Assembly (NCBI RefSeq): GCF_000258175.1
Contig: NZ_JH636049.1
Span: 4,441,482-4,505,481 of the forward strand
Direction: 5' to 3'
Length of the DNA stretch: 64,000 nucleotides
Source of the DNA: Saccharomonospora xinjiangensis XJ-54
GTDB taxonomy: Bacteria; Actinomycetota; Actinomycetes; Mycobacteriales; Pseudonocardiaceae
In this document: positions 16,471 to 24,372 of the stretch, in pieces
Position numbering within the stretch: the stretch's first letter is position 1
How the letters are laid out: each line of letters opens with the position of its first letter
The notes under the pieces: generated by a model
Databases searched by the model: none
Seen by the model: the letters and a program-made list of their open reading frames with translations, nothing else
Told to the model about the DNA's origin: nothing
Program-made: the position numbers and the translations under genes

Positions 16471-17018
16471 TCAGAAAGGGTTCCTTCCGTGAAATAAGAC
16501 GCTCTCTGCTGGAAGGCCCCCTCGAGATCGGCTCATTGGGTTGAGGTCCGGACAAAAGCTCAACACCTTCAGGCATTCGAAAGATGGACACATAATCCGC
16601 TTTTCCGTCATACCTGCTACTGCCAATGAAGATGTTTCGCTCGATCTCTCTAGGGCTCCCCATATCCACGCGTCACGTGGATTTTCCCAGCGGAATTGGC
16701 GCCGATCCTAAGACTGCCATCATCAGCCATGATCCCACTGTGACCTCTTTCGCTTGTGTAGTGGAAGTACACATTGTTATCGAGGTGATCGGAAACGTTC
16801 GCTACATCGTGAGTAGCTGGATTGTTGCAGTTGTGGACGAGGACTGGTGTCTCGACCGCCACCACATGGTAGGTGTGGAGGTCGTCGACGGTGAGGTTGT
16901 GGACTCGCTGGGATGCGGTGGGGGTCTTGGTGCTTTGGATTTGGACCCAGCTGCCGGAGCCGGTGCGCAGCCAGTCACCGGGCTGTAACTGCCCGGCCGG
17001 GACCCACTCTTGCAGGTC
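16471..17018 (-). pseudogene. Hint-ART (HYD1-like) toxin, frameshifted
   Basis: Starts within a Hint domain (DLQEWVPAGQLQPGDWLRTG to VLVHNC). It then encodes VYFHYTSERGHSGIMADDGS, whose HYT motif suits HYD1-type ADP-ribosyltransferases. The frame breaks at a C4 run (16658-16661, plus strand). SPREIERNIFIGSSRYDG to PQPNEPISRG follow in a second frame. A second break at the C5 run 16517-16521 leads to LPAESVLFHGRNPF and TGA 16473-16471. Deleting one base in each run restores a continuous toxin whose stop overlaps the immunity ATG. The Hint N-terminus is missing. Confidence 0.65.
16827..17018 (-). repeat. Hint direct repeat, copy 2
   Basis: Second copy of the 192-bp Hint segment (see 14401-14592). 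Homology stops at 17018, exactly where a GAF-domain relic begins, so this end is a recombination junction. Confidence 0.85.
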
Positions 17019-17500
17019 GGCGGCGTGGTCGGCGAACGCCGACAGCAGCGAGATCTCCTCGTCGGGTGAAGGTGTGCGGGATACGGTTCGCGGCGAACAG
17101 CGCGCCCAGCACCTCGTCACCGGCGAGCAGCGGCACGCCCAGTATCGACACGAGCCCCTCCGCCGCGACAGCGGCGTCGATGTCGGAGTGGTGCGGAGCC
17201 TGCGTCATCCCCGCGTAGCTCGGCGTCCACTGCGGACTCCGGGTGTCGCGACCATGCTCGCCAGCCCCATGCCCGGAGGGACACGCAGGTTCGGAAACGA
17301 CGGCGCGCCGGTGCCGAGCGTGGTGCGCACCCGCAGTTCCCGGCTCGCCACGTGGAACTCCGAAAGGTAGGTGACATCGCTCCCGATCAGGTCGTGTGCG
17401 CGCTGCGCCACTCGTCGATGTCCCGGAGCTGCGCCAGTTCGTGCGCGGTCGAGTACAGCACGGCCAGCTCCCGCCCGCGGCGCCGCCTGCGGACCGCGCG
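17019..17500 (-). pseudogene. GAF-domain protein relic fused to Hint sequence
   Basis: Pieces in different minus-strand frames reconstruct a GAF sensor domain. They are LAVLYSTAHELAQLRDIDE, AHDLIGSDVTYLSEF with ELRVRTTLG, LRVPPGMGLAS, TRSPQWTPSYAGMTQAPHHS with AEGLVSILGVPLLAGDEVLG, and EEISLLSAFADHAA. The last piece runs directly into the Hint residues DLQEWVPAG. Such GAF domains normally belong to helix-turn-helix regulators or histidine kinases. With several frameshifts and no start it is non-functional. It is antisense to the 5' extension of the Rhs frame. Confidence 0.65.
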
Positions 17501-17607
17501 GTGGCCTTCAACCGCACGGGCGAAACACGCGACGTCGAACTTTCCACGTAAACCTACACCGGTACGGGACAGATCGACACCCACACCTACGGACCGGCGC
17601 AAACGAA

Positions 17608-20600
17608 CCGATCACGGCCACGACCTCGCTCGACCACGACGCGGCCGGACGCGTGGTGGCCAGCACCGACGAGCTCGGCCACACCACCACCTACGGCTAC
17701 GACGAGCTCGGCAACCAGAGGCGGGTCACCGATCCGCCCGCGCTGCACGGGCAGGCCGGCGGCACGTGGCTCGCGACGTACGACCCGCTGGGCGAGGTGC
17801 TGTCCACCAGCGATCCGCGAGGCACGCAGACCCACGCCACCTACGACAAGCTCGGCAGGCAGATCACGAGCACCGTGGTGGAGACGGTCCCGGAGCCGAC
17901 CCGGATCCTCACCACTCGCTACACGCACGACGAGCTGGGCAACGTCGCCACCGTCACCAGCCCGGCCGGCCGGGTCGTCGAGACCACCTATGACGATCTC
18001 GGCAACGAACTGACCGTCACCGACGGGTTGGGTAACACCACCACGAACGCCTACGACGGCGCGGGTCGCCTGGTGTCGAGCACGGACGCCACCGGGCGTG
18101 GCAGCGAGATCGACTACGACCGCGCGGGCCGCCAGCTGTCGGTGTCGGACTTCGGTCCGGACGGCACGGTGGAGCGCACCCGGGAGTTCGCCTACGACCG
18201 GGCGGGCAACCCGGCCCGGGCCACGGACGCGCTGGGTGCTGCCACCACCTACACCTACGACGCGCTGAACCGGCTCACGTCGATCACGCGCCCGGTGTCG
18301 GACAGCGAGTCGATCACCACGAGCTACGGCTACGACCGGGCGGGCAACATCACCCGCGCCACCGACGGCAACGGCAACGCCACGGTGTTCACCGTCAACG
18401 CGTGGAATATGGCCGAGTCAACGATCGAACCGGCCACCGAGCAGACGCCGGAAGTGGCCGACCGCACCTACACGGCGGTCTACGACACGGCGGGGCGGCT
18501 GGCGGAGCTGCGTAAGCCGGGCGGGGTGACGATCGCCCACAGCTACGACCCGCAGGGCAACCTCGTCAAGCAGGTCGGCAGCGGTGCGAGTGTGGTGACG
18601 CCGGACCGGGTGTTCACCTACGACCCGGCGGGGCGGATGGTGTCGGCCTCGGCGCCGAACGGCGACAACACCTTCGCCTACGACGACCGCGGCAATCTCG
18701 TCACGGCCTCGGGGCCGTCGGGCGAGTCGAGCTTCACCTACGACGCCGACGGTCTGCCGACCAGCGTCACCACGTCGGCAGGAATGAGCTCGTTCTCCTG
18801 CGACGCGGCGGGCAGGCTCGCCACCGCCCTCGACGCGGCCACGGGCGCGACGCTGGGCTACGACTACGACGAGGCCGGGCGTGTCACCAGCGTCGGCTAT
18901 GGGGTCGGCGCTGCGACGCGGGGCTACGGCTACGACAACCTCGGTCGCATCGCCTCCGACGCCGTGACCGCGCCGGACGGCACGGAGACCGCGTCGATCA
19001 CCTACGAGTGGGACGACGAGGACCACCTGGTCGCCAAGCACACCGAGGGTGTGGCGGGCGCGGCGCAGCATGCCTACGGCTATGACCGGGCGGGTCGGTT
19101 GGTGTCGTGGGACGACGGCATCGCGGTGCATACCTATGAGTGGGATGCGGCGGGGAATCTGACGCGTGATGGCCCGGTTTCGGCGGTGTTCAACCAGCGG
19201 AACCAGTTGTTGTCGAAGGCGGGTGTCGAGTATTCGTATACGCCGCGGGGGACGTTGGCGTCGCGCACGGCCGGTGGTGTGTCGGCGTTGGTGGAGTTCA
19301 ACGCGTTCGACGAGTTGGTTGCCGATGGGGGGACCGATTACCGCTATGACGCGTTGAATCGGTTGGTCAGTGCCGGTGGGAGTGCTCTGTCCTATGTGGG
19401 GTCGGGGATCAAGGTCGCTTCGGATGGGCAGGGTGAGTACTCCTATACGCCGGGTGGGTTGCCGTTGGGGGTGGCTCAGGGTGGTGTGTCGGCGTTGGCG
19501 TGGTCGGATGTGCACACCGATCTGATCGGGTTGGTCGATCCTGGTACGGGGGTGTTGGCGGGGTCGCGGTCTTACAGTCCGTTCGGACAGCGGCAGGCTG
19601 GGGTGGGGACGCAGCCGGCGTTGGGTTTCCAGCACCAGTACACCGATCCCGACAGTGGGAATGTGAATATGGGTGCGCGGTGGTATCAGCCGGGCACAGC
19701 AACGTTCGCCAGCCGCGACACCGCAGGCCTGGACCCCCGGGATGTGGGCAACGCCAACCGCTACGCGTATGCGAGCGCGGATCCGTTGGCGAATACCGAC
19801 CCCAGTGGGTACCTCGTCGTTGCACCGGTGGTTCCTATTGTGACCGCTATAGCCGGGTCAACAGCGGTGCGGCAAGTAGGTACAAGACTGATTACGCGCG
19901 GTGCTGCGATCGTGGGTGGGATCGTCGGTGACTGGGCGTCTGATCTGTTTACGACGAAGAAAATTCGAGGGATACCGAGCCCGGCGCCTCAGTCAGTTCC
20001 GAGTCCGCAAATAGCCTGGTCAATCTGGCAGTCGCTCGAAATTTCGCGAATCGCTTTGACCGCAGGTTTCAACTTCCCTCATCCGTCGGGGAGCAGGCCG
20101 AGCGGATCTGGAGGGTTCATTGGTGGGGTTGGGGGTCCTCTTGGCGGGTTCGGGCCGGCCAGTCCAGGCGCGTGGAACACCGTGGATCTCCAGCGTCTCA
20201 GGACTTTCCTCGAACAGCTTCGCCGCCAGAGGCTCGAAGACCTTGTCAACACACCCCACGCCCGACCGCCACAAACACGAACCGTCGTCGACAGTATCCA
20301 GGAAGCCATCGACGCTGCTAAACGAACGGTCATCGACCTCGGAGTCATCCAACCAGAAGGCGGAGAACCAGCCCCCTACGAACCAGAAACCAACCACGGA
20401 ATCGACCAACCCGCACCCCTGCCACCAGCCACAGCACACCTCAACGACTCATGCGAAATCGGCAAACGCCCTAAGGGTGACGGCGGGAGAACCGGGAGTA
20501 TTTTCGTATGTACTGGCGGCGTTGATGCTGACTCGGGCACGTTGCAGGGTTCTGGTCCCGTTCCTGGAATCATAGAAGTTAGCGAGCGAGTGAAGTCTAC

Positions 20601-20913
20601 GGCGGCTTTCCGGAACTACGATCCGCCTGGTAGTCCGGAATTTGTTTTTGATCCAGAAAGAAACATATTCGCGGCTGGCAGTCCAAGGCAGTATCTTGGC
20701 ATTGATGGAAGCCCACACGAACGGCTCGCTCGGGGGATTGGGGCTAATGAGTCTATTGTTCTCGGTGGGAGGTGGTTGAGGAACCCTGATGGTAGTATCT
20801 CGACTGACGAGTGGAGTGGGCACTATGGAAGTAGATGGACGCCCGAGTTTCGCGACCAGTTCGTTAGAGTGATGAAAGGATACGGTATCGATGTCATTCA
20901 TACCGCCTGGTGA
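17608..20913 (+). CDS. Rhs-repeat protein, 5'-truncated, with C-terminal polymorphic toxin
   Basis: The frame stays open from 17371, but residues before about 17608 are antisense to the GAF relic. Rhs sequence is recognisable back to 17502 in another frame (AFNRTGETRDVELST, then an in-frame TAA). About 1100 residues remain: many YDxxG repeats (YDELGN, YDALNRL, YDRAGR), the core end RYAYASADPLANTDPSGY, a 250-residue linker, and a terminal domain with EFVFDPERNIFAAGSPRQYL, SPHERLARGIGAN and EWSGHYGSRWTPEFRDQFV, similar to the polymorphic toxin type 43 domain. No signal peptide or N-terminal export module is left, so it is probably a silent or donor cassette. The immunity gene overlaps the 3' end. 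Confidence 0.75.
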   Translation, partial: PITATTSLDHDAAGRVVASTDELGHTTTYGYDELGNQRRVTDPPALHGQAGGTWLATYDPLGEVLSTSDPRGTQTHATYDKLGRQITSTVVETVPEPTRILTTRYTHDELGNVATVTSPAGRVVETTYDDLGNELTVTDGLGNTTTNAYDGAGRLVSSTDATGRGSEIDYDRAGRQLSVSDFGPDGTVERTREFAYDRAGNPARATDALGAATTYTYDALNRLTSITRPVSDSESITTSYGYDRAGNITRATDGNGNATVFTVNAWNMAESTIEPATEQTPEVADRTYTAVYDTAGRLAELRKPGGVTIAHSYDPQGNLVKQVGSGASVVTPDRVFTYDPAGRMVSASAPNGDNTFAYDDRGNLVTASGPSGESSFTYDADGLPTSVTTSAGMSSFSCDAAGRLATALDAATGATLGYDYDEAGRVTSVGYGVGAATRGYGYDNLGRIASDAVTAPDGTETASITYEWDDEDHLVAKHTEGVAGAAQHAYGYDRAGRLVSWDDGIAVHTYEWDAAGNLTRDGPVSAVFNQRNQLLSKAGVEYSYTPRGTLASRTAGGVSALVEFNAFDELVADGGTDYRYDALNRLVSAGGSALSYVGSGIKVASDGQGEYSYTPGGLPLGVAQGGVSALAWSDVHTDLIGLVDPGTGVLAGSRSYSPFGQRQAGVGTQPALGFQHQYTDPDSGNVNMGARWYQPGTATFASRDTAGLDPRDVGNANRYAYASADPLANTDPSGYLVVAPVVPIVTAIAGSTAVRQVGTRLITRGAAIVGGIVGDWASDLFTTKKIRGIPSPAPQSVPSPQIAWSIWQSLEISRIALTAGFNFPHPSGSRPSGSGGFIGGVGGPLGGFGPASPGAWNTVDLQRLRTFLEQLRRQRLEDLVNTPHARPPQTRTVVDSIQEAIDAAKRTVIDLGVIQPEGGEPAPYEPETNHGIDQPAPLPPATAHLNDSCEIGKRPKGDGGRTGSIFVCTGGVDADSGTLQGSGPVPGIIEVSERVKSTAAFRNYDPPGSPEFVFDPERNIFAAGSPRQYLGIDGSPHERLARGIGANESIVLGGRWLRNPDGSISTDEWSGHYGSRWTPEFRDQFVRVMKGYGIDVIHTAW

Positions 20914-21328
20914 GTGCGTCGATATACTTGCGTTGGACTCGCATTCTGTCATATGCATCAATCGAGTTGGAGGTGTTTTCGTTAAGACGGGTTCGTTGTC
21001 TCGAGAGGTAAGTGAAGACAGGCGTATCTTCCTATTGCCATTGCTTGAGCGTGGGTACGAATCAGTGGTTCGGGAGTTGGAGATTAAGGAGGCTGAACTT
21101 GGTCTACCGTTGGGTTATTTGATGGGGCAATTGGATCTTTTTGAACTGCCCTTTTCCGCTTTCGCTATGCGCAGCGATTATTGGATTGGTCTTGCTTTGA
21201 GTTGGATTGCCCAGATGGAGAGAGGTTCATACGGAGAGCTCCTGTCTGGGGTGGTGGACGCAAAATGGGTATCGCAGCGGAACAGGCAAAAGGCATTGAA
21301 GCTGCTGAGTGATAAATATTCAGCTTGA
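20891..21328 (+). CDS. Probable immunity protein for the Rhs C-terminal toxin
   Basis: 145 aa, ATG 20891 inside the last 23 bp of the Rhs gene, preceded by AAAGGA. Lower GC and different codon use than the chromosomal genes nearby, as is common for immunity genes. Contains an acidic middle (REVSEDRRIFLLPLLERGYE) and an aromatic helix (YWIGLALSWIAQMERGSYG). Family not recognised; the role is inferred from overlap with the toxin end. Confidence 0.65.
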   Translation: MSFIPPGECVDILALDSHSVICINRVGGVFVKTGSLSREVSEDRRIFLLPLLERGYESVVRELEIKEAELGLPLGYLMGQLDLFELPFSAFAMRSDYWIGLALSWIAQMERGSYGELLSGVVDAKWVSQRNRQKALKLLSDKYSA

Positions 21329-21571
21329 TTTAGTGTCGCGTAACGTGGATGTGTGCACTCCGGTTGTGTCGGGTGATTTTCCTGTGGGTGCACGGGCTTT
21401 TGGTTGCTGGACGCGTACTTTTTGCCGGACACAGCGGGTTATTGTCTCAAGTAGGTTTATGATTGGGTGATGCGCTCGCTTACAGGGTGTCTCAGTAGGT
21501 CATGCGGTTGGCCGGGGGTCATGATGATTGTCTGTAGCTGATCTTTCGTTGCGGTTCGTGTCAGAGGGGTT

Positions 21572-22265
21572 GTGGGCGCGTTGGTGGCGCCGTTGGTGCC
21601 GGAGCATGGAGTGCGGCCTCAGGGTGGTGGTCCGCGACGTGTGGATGATCGGGCGGTGTTCACGGCGATTGTGTTCGTACTGACCAGTGTGTGTGCGTGG
21701 CGACAGCTACCGTCGTCGTTCGGGGTTTCGGTCCGGCACATGGGCGGTTCCAGGAGTGGACCCGGGCGGACTTGTGGCGGCGTTTGCATCGGGCGGTGCT
21801 GGATGAGCTGGGTTCCCGCGGCGAGATTGACTGGGTCCGGGCAGTGGTGGATGGCGCATCGATCCGAGCGAAAGAGGCGGCGCGACCGGACCGAACCCCG
21901 TTGACCGGGGCAAATTCGGGTCGAACTGCACGTGTTGACCAACGGGCCGGACTGCCGTTGGCAATGGCCATCTCCGCGGCCAACGTCCACAACATGAACG
22001 CGTTACGGCGCCTGGTGCGGGCCATCCCCGCTGGGCGCTCACCTCGCGGACCTCATCGCCGCACACCCACCCGCCTGCATGCCGACAAGGGCTACGACTA
22101 CGACCTGCTCCGAAACTGGCTCCGCACCCGGCACATCACCCCGCGCATCGCCCGGACCAGCATCGAATCCAGCCAGAAACTGGGACGCCACCGATGGGTC
22201 GTCGAACGCGCCATCTCCTGGCTGCTCAATTACCGACGCTTGGCCCAGCGCTGGGAACGCAAGCC
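21572..22265 (+). pseudogene. Decayed IS5-family (IS427-like) transposase
   Basis: VDDRAVFTAIVFVLTSVCAW with RQLPSSFGVS is in one frame. RFQEWTRADLWRRLHRAVLD, GEIDWVRAVVDGASIRAKEA, THLHADKGYDYDLL-type and RHRWVVERAISWLLNYRRLA are in another. The usual GPNPVDRGK motif is readable only in a third frame. Order and motifs match IS427-group transposases with an N-terminal DUF4096-like domain, but multiple shifts and a changed C-terminus mean it is inactive. Confidence 0.7.
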
Positions 22266-22415
22266 CATGCCAGCAGACGAATCCGGGTCGAACACGGCAT
22301 CGCGCACCTGAAGAACTGGAAAACCCTGGCCCGCCACCACGGGCGCCGAGAACTCCTCGACGACACCATCCGCGCCGTCGCCGGAGTCCTTTCCGACCAC
22401 CAACGCAACCGGTGA
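22266..22415 (+). pseudogene. 3' fragment of a second, unrelated transposase
   Basis: The frame RIRVEHGIAHLKNWKTLARH, LLDDTIRAVAGVLSDHQ and the TGA at 22413-22415 is the C-terminus of a DDE_4-type transposase (VEHGIAHLKNW contains the catalytic Glu). It abuts the IS427-like relic without a spacer, so two elements have recombined or nested here. Confidence 0.6.
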
Positions 22416-22487
22416 ACGACACCCACAACCAAACCCCAACGCGCTCACACACCAACCACGCACGAGGTCGTTAGGTAGAGCCTCTCC

Positions 22488-22522
22488 GGTGGCGCCGCGA
22501 TCGAGCGACGCCGGGCGCCACC
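22488..22522 (-). terminator. Hairpin after the ABC importer operon
   Basis: GGTGGCGCC (22488-22496) pairs perfectly with GGCGCCACC (22514-22522). It lies 12 bp past the stop of the minus-strand ATPase gene and probably ends its transcript. Confidence 0.65.
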
Positions 22523-22533
22523 ACTGTGGCGCC

Positions 22534-23331
22534 TCATTGCCCATTCGTCCAATTCGGATATTGGGTATCGTCGCGGCCGAGCGGGCGGAACAGCAGTTGG
22601 AGGTCACCGTCGGCGAACACCCTTCGCACCCCGATGCGGTAGACGGGTTCGAGGATCTCCGGTCGCAGCACCTCGTCCGGCGTTCCCGTCGCGCGTACCG
22701 TGCCGTGGTCGAGCAGCACCACCTCGTCGCAGTAGCGGGCGGCGAGATTGAGGTCGTGCAGGACTACGACGGTGGTCACGTCGAGCGTGCGCACCAGGTC
22801 GAGGATCTCGTGCTGGAACCGGATGTCGAGGTGGTTCGTCGGCTCGTCGAGGAGCAGGTGATCGGCCTGCTGGGCGAGTGCCCGCGCGATGAGCACCCGC
22901 TGGCGCTCACCTCCGGACAGTCCGGTGAAGACCCGGCGGGCCAGCGAGAGCGCGCCCACCCTGCGCAAGGCGTCGGCGGCGATGCGGTGGTCGGCGGGGG
23001 AGTAGCGTCGCAGGGCCGCCACGTGCGGTGACCGTCCCAGCAGGACGATGTCGGCGACCGTCAGCGGGAGTTCGGTCGAGTCGCCCTGCGCCACCACGGC
23101 GAGCCGTCGCGCTCGCTCCCGCTCGGACAGGGAGGTGAGGGGGACGTCATCGAGACTGACGAGCCCGGTGCGCGGGGTGAGCGCGGCGTTGAGCGTGCGC
23201 AGGAGCGTGGTCTTGCCGCTGCCGTTGGGGCCGACCAGTCCCACGACGCTGCCCGGGCAGGCCGACACGCGCACGTCGTCGAGGACGAGTGTGTCGTCGT
23301 AGCCGAACGAGACGTGCTCCGCCAGGATCAC
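22534..23331 (-). CDS. ABC transporter ATPase, Fe-siderophore/cobalamin type (FecE-like)
   Basis: 265 aa from GTG 23331, which overlaps the stop of the binding-protein gene (GTGA). Walker A GPNGSGKTT, signature LSGGERQRVLIARAL, Walker B HLLLDEPTNHLD and the H-loop VVVLHDLNLAARYCD are intact; VADIVLLGRSPH is typical of FecE/BtuD-type ATPases. Energises the adjacent importer on the cytoplasmic side. Third gene of a permease, binding protein, ATPase operon. Confidence 0.92.
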   Translation of the reverse strand: MILAEHVSFGYDDTLVLDDVRVSACPGSVVGLVGPNGSGKTTLLRTLNAALTPRTGLVSLDDVPLTSLSERERARRLAVVAQGDSTELPLTVADIVLLGRSPHVAALRRYSPADHRIAADALRRVGALSLARRVFTGLSGGERQRVLIARALAQQADHLLLDEPTNHLDIRFQHEILDLVRTLDVTTVVVLHDLNLAARYCDEVVLLDHGTVRATGTPDEVLRPEILEPVYRIGVRRVFADGDLQLLFRPLGRDDTQYPNWTNGQ

Positions 23332-24347
23332 GAGCCGCCCCCGAAGGCCGCGTGGATACGTTCGAGCCCGGCCACGGACAGCGGGGTCGCGGGTTCGGTG
23401 AAGTTGAACAGCTGCACGAGGATCGTGCCGTCGCGCACGGCCTGCAACGCCCCGGCACCGGGAAGGCCCACCACCGCGTCGTGGACGGCCCGTGGATCGC
23501 CGTCGGTGTGGAGCAGCACGAGCACGTCCGGGTTCTTGCCGATGAGATCCTCGGTGGTCACCTCGAACACCCGATCGCCGACGTCGGCGTAGACGTTGGT
23601 GAAGCCCGCCGCCTCCAGTTGAGGGTGGGCCATGCTGCGGTTGCCGTAGGCGTAGACGGTGCCGCCCCCCACCGTCGGGTACAGCACGGCGGCCGTCCGC
23701 CTCGGCCGTCCCTCGGCCGCTGTCGCCGCCGCCTCGACGGCCGCCACGCGGTGCCGCAGCGAGGCGATCAGGCTCTCGGCCTCGTCGCGGCGGTCGAAGA
23801 TCCGGCCGAACGTCGTGACGTGGTCGTAGACGTCGTCGAACGTCGTTTCGGACGTGGCGGTGTCCACGCCGGAGGGACACAGGGTGGGATGGACCAGCGC
23901 CGTGATGCCGACGTCGGCGAGTCCCTCGCGCGTGATCCCGTCGGGAAGGCCGAGCACAAGATCTGGCTGCTGCTCGATGATCACTTCGGCGGAGATCCGA
24001 AGGTGCCCGCTGGTGTCGAGGTCCTCACCGAGCGAGGGGATGGCCTCGATGGCCGAACTGGTCGCGGGATCGTAGTACTCGGCGGGGAACGCGCCCGCCC
24101 TGAGGGCGACCGAGTCCAGAACACCGAGCGCGCTCAGGACGGGCACCGGTGAGCTGTCCAGCAGCACGATCCGTCGCGGCGGGCCGTCGAACGTGACCTC
24201 GGCGCCGCAGTTGGTCACGGTCACCGGGTAGTGCTCCGGGGCATGCCGCTGCCCCGGTGTGCTCGGCGCCGGTGCGCCGCAGGAGACGGTGGCGAGCACG
24301 AGCAGCACCGCGAGGGCGAGGACGCGGGAACGGCGGCTGAGATGCAT
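23328..24347 (-). CDS. Substrate-binding lipoprotein of the metal-chelate ABC importer
   Basis: 339 aa from ATG 24347, preceded by AAGGA. Signal peptide with lipobox: MHLSRRSRVLALAVLLVLAT then VSCGAPAP, Cys being the lipid anchor. The mature part follows the TroA/FecB fold (PRRIVLLDSSPVPVLSALGV, PDLVLGLPDG, PDVLVLLHTDGD). Similar proteins bind ferric siderophores or cobalamin; the exact ligand is unknown. An upstream in-frame extension overlaps the permease gene and is rejected because the lipoprotein signal starts here. Confidence 0.88.
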   Translation of the reverse strand: MHLSRRSRVLALAVLLVLATVSCGAPAPSTPGQRHAPEHYPVTVTNCGAEVTFDGPPRRIVLLDSSPVPVLSALGVLDSVALRAGAFPAEYYDPATSSAIEAIPSLGEDLDTSGHLRISAEVIIEQQPDLVLGLPDGITREGLADVGITALVHPTLCPSGVDTATSETTFDDVYDHVTTFGRIFDRRDEAESLIASLRHRVAAVEAAATAAEGRPRRTAAVLYPTVGGGTVYAYGNRSMAHPQLEAAGFTNVYADVGDRVFEVTTEDLIGKNPDVLVLLHTDGDPRAVHDAVVGLPGAGALQAVRDGTILVQLFNFTEPATPLSVAGLERIHAAFGGGS

Positions 24348-24372
24348 GGTTCGTCCTTGTCTTGTGACGGCG

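Larger units (their letters stand above)
15182..16471 (-). pseudogene. Immunity gene split by an insertion sequence
   Basis: The 5' part runs from ATG 16471 to 16274 (MSELIEFDNLIQVETLLRAG to NGKAQM). The 3' part runs from 15391 to TAA 15184-15182 (VDDWYRLSYHRHRWGIIARR to ELLGRDWQ). Removing the IS (15395-16273) and one copy of the CAT duplication joins them in frame into a 135-aa protein. Its ATG overlaps the reconstructed stop of the upstream ART-type toxin (TGATG), the usual toxin-immunity arrangement. The family is not recognised. The copy is inactivated as it stands. Confidence 0.75.

Noticed and set aside
18418..19635. 405-aa minus-strand frame inside the Rhs gene
   Set aside because: Complement of the YD repeats; its regularity only mirrors the repeat codons.
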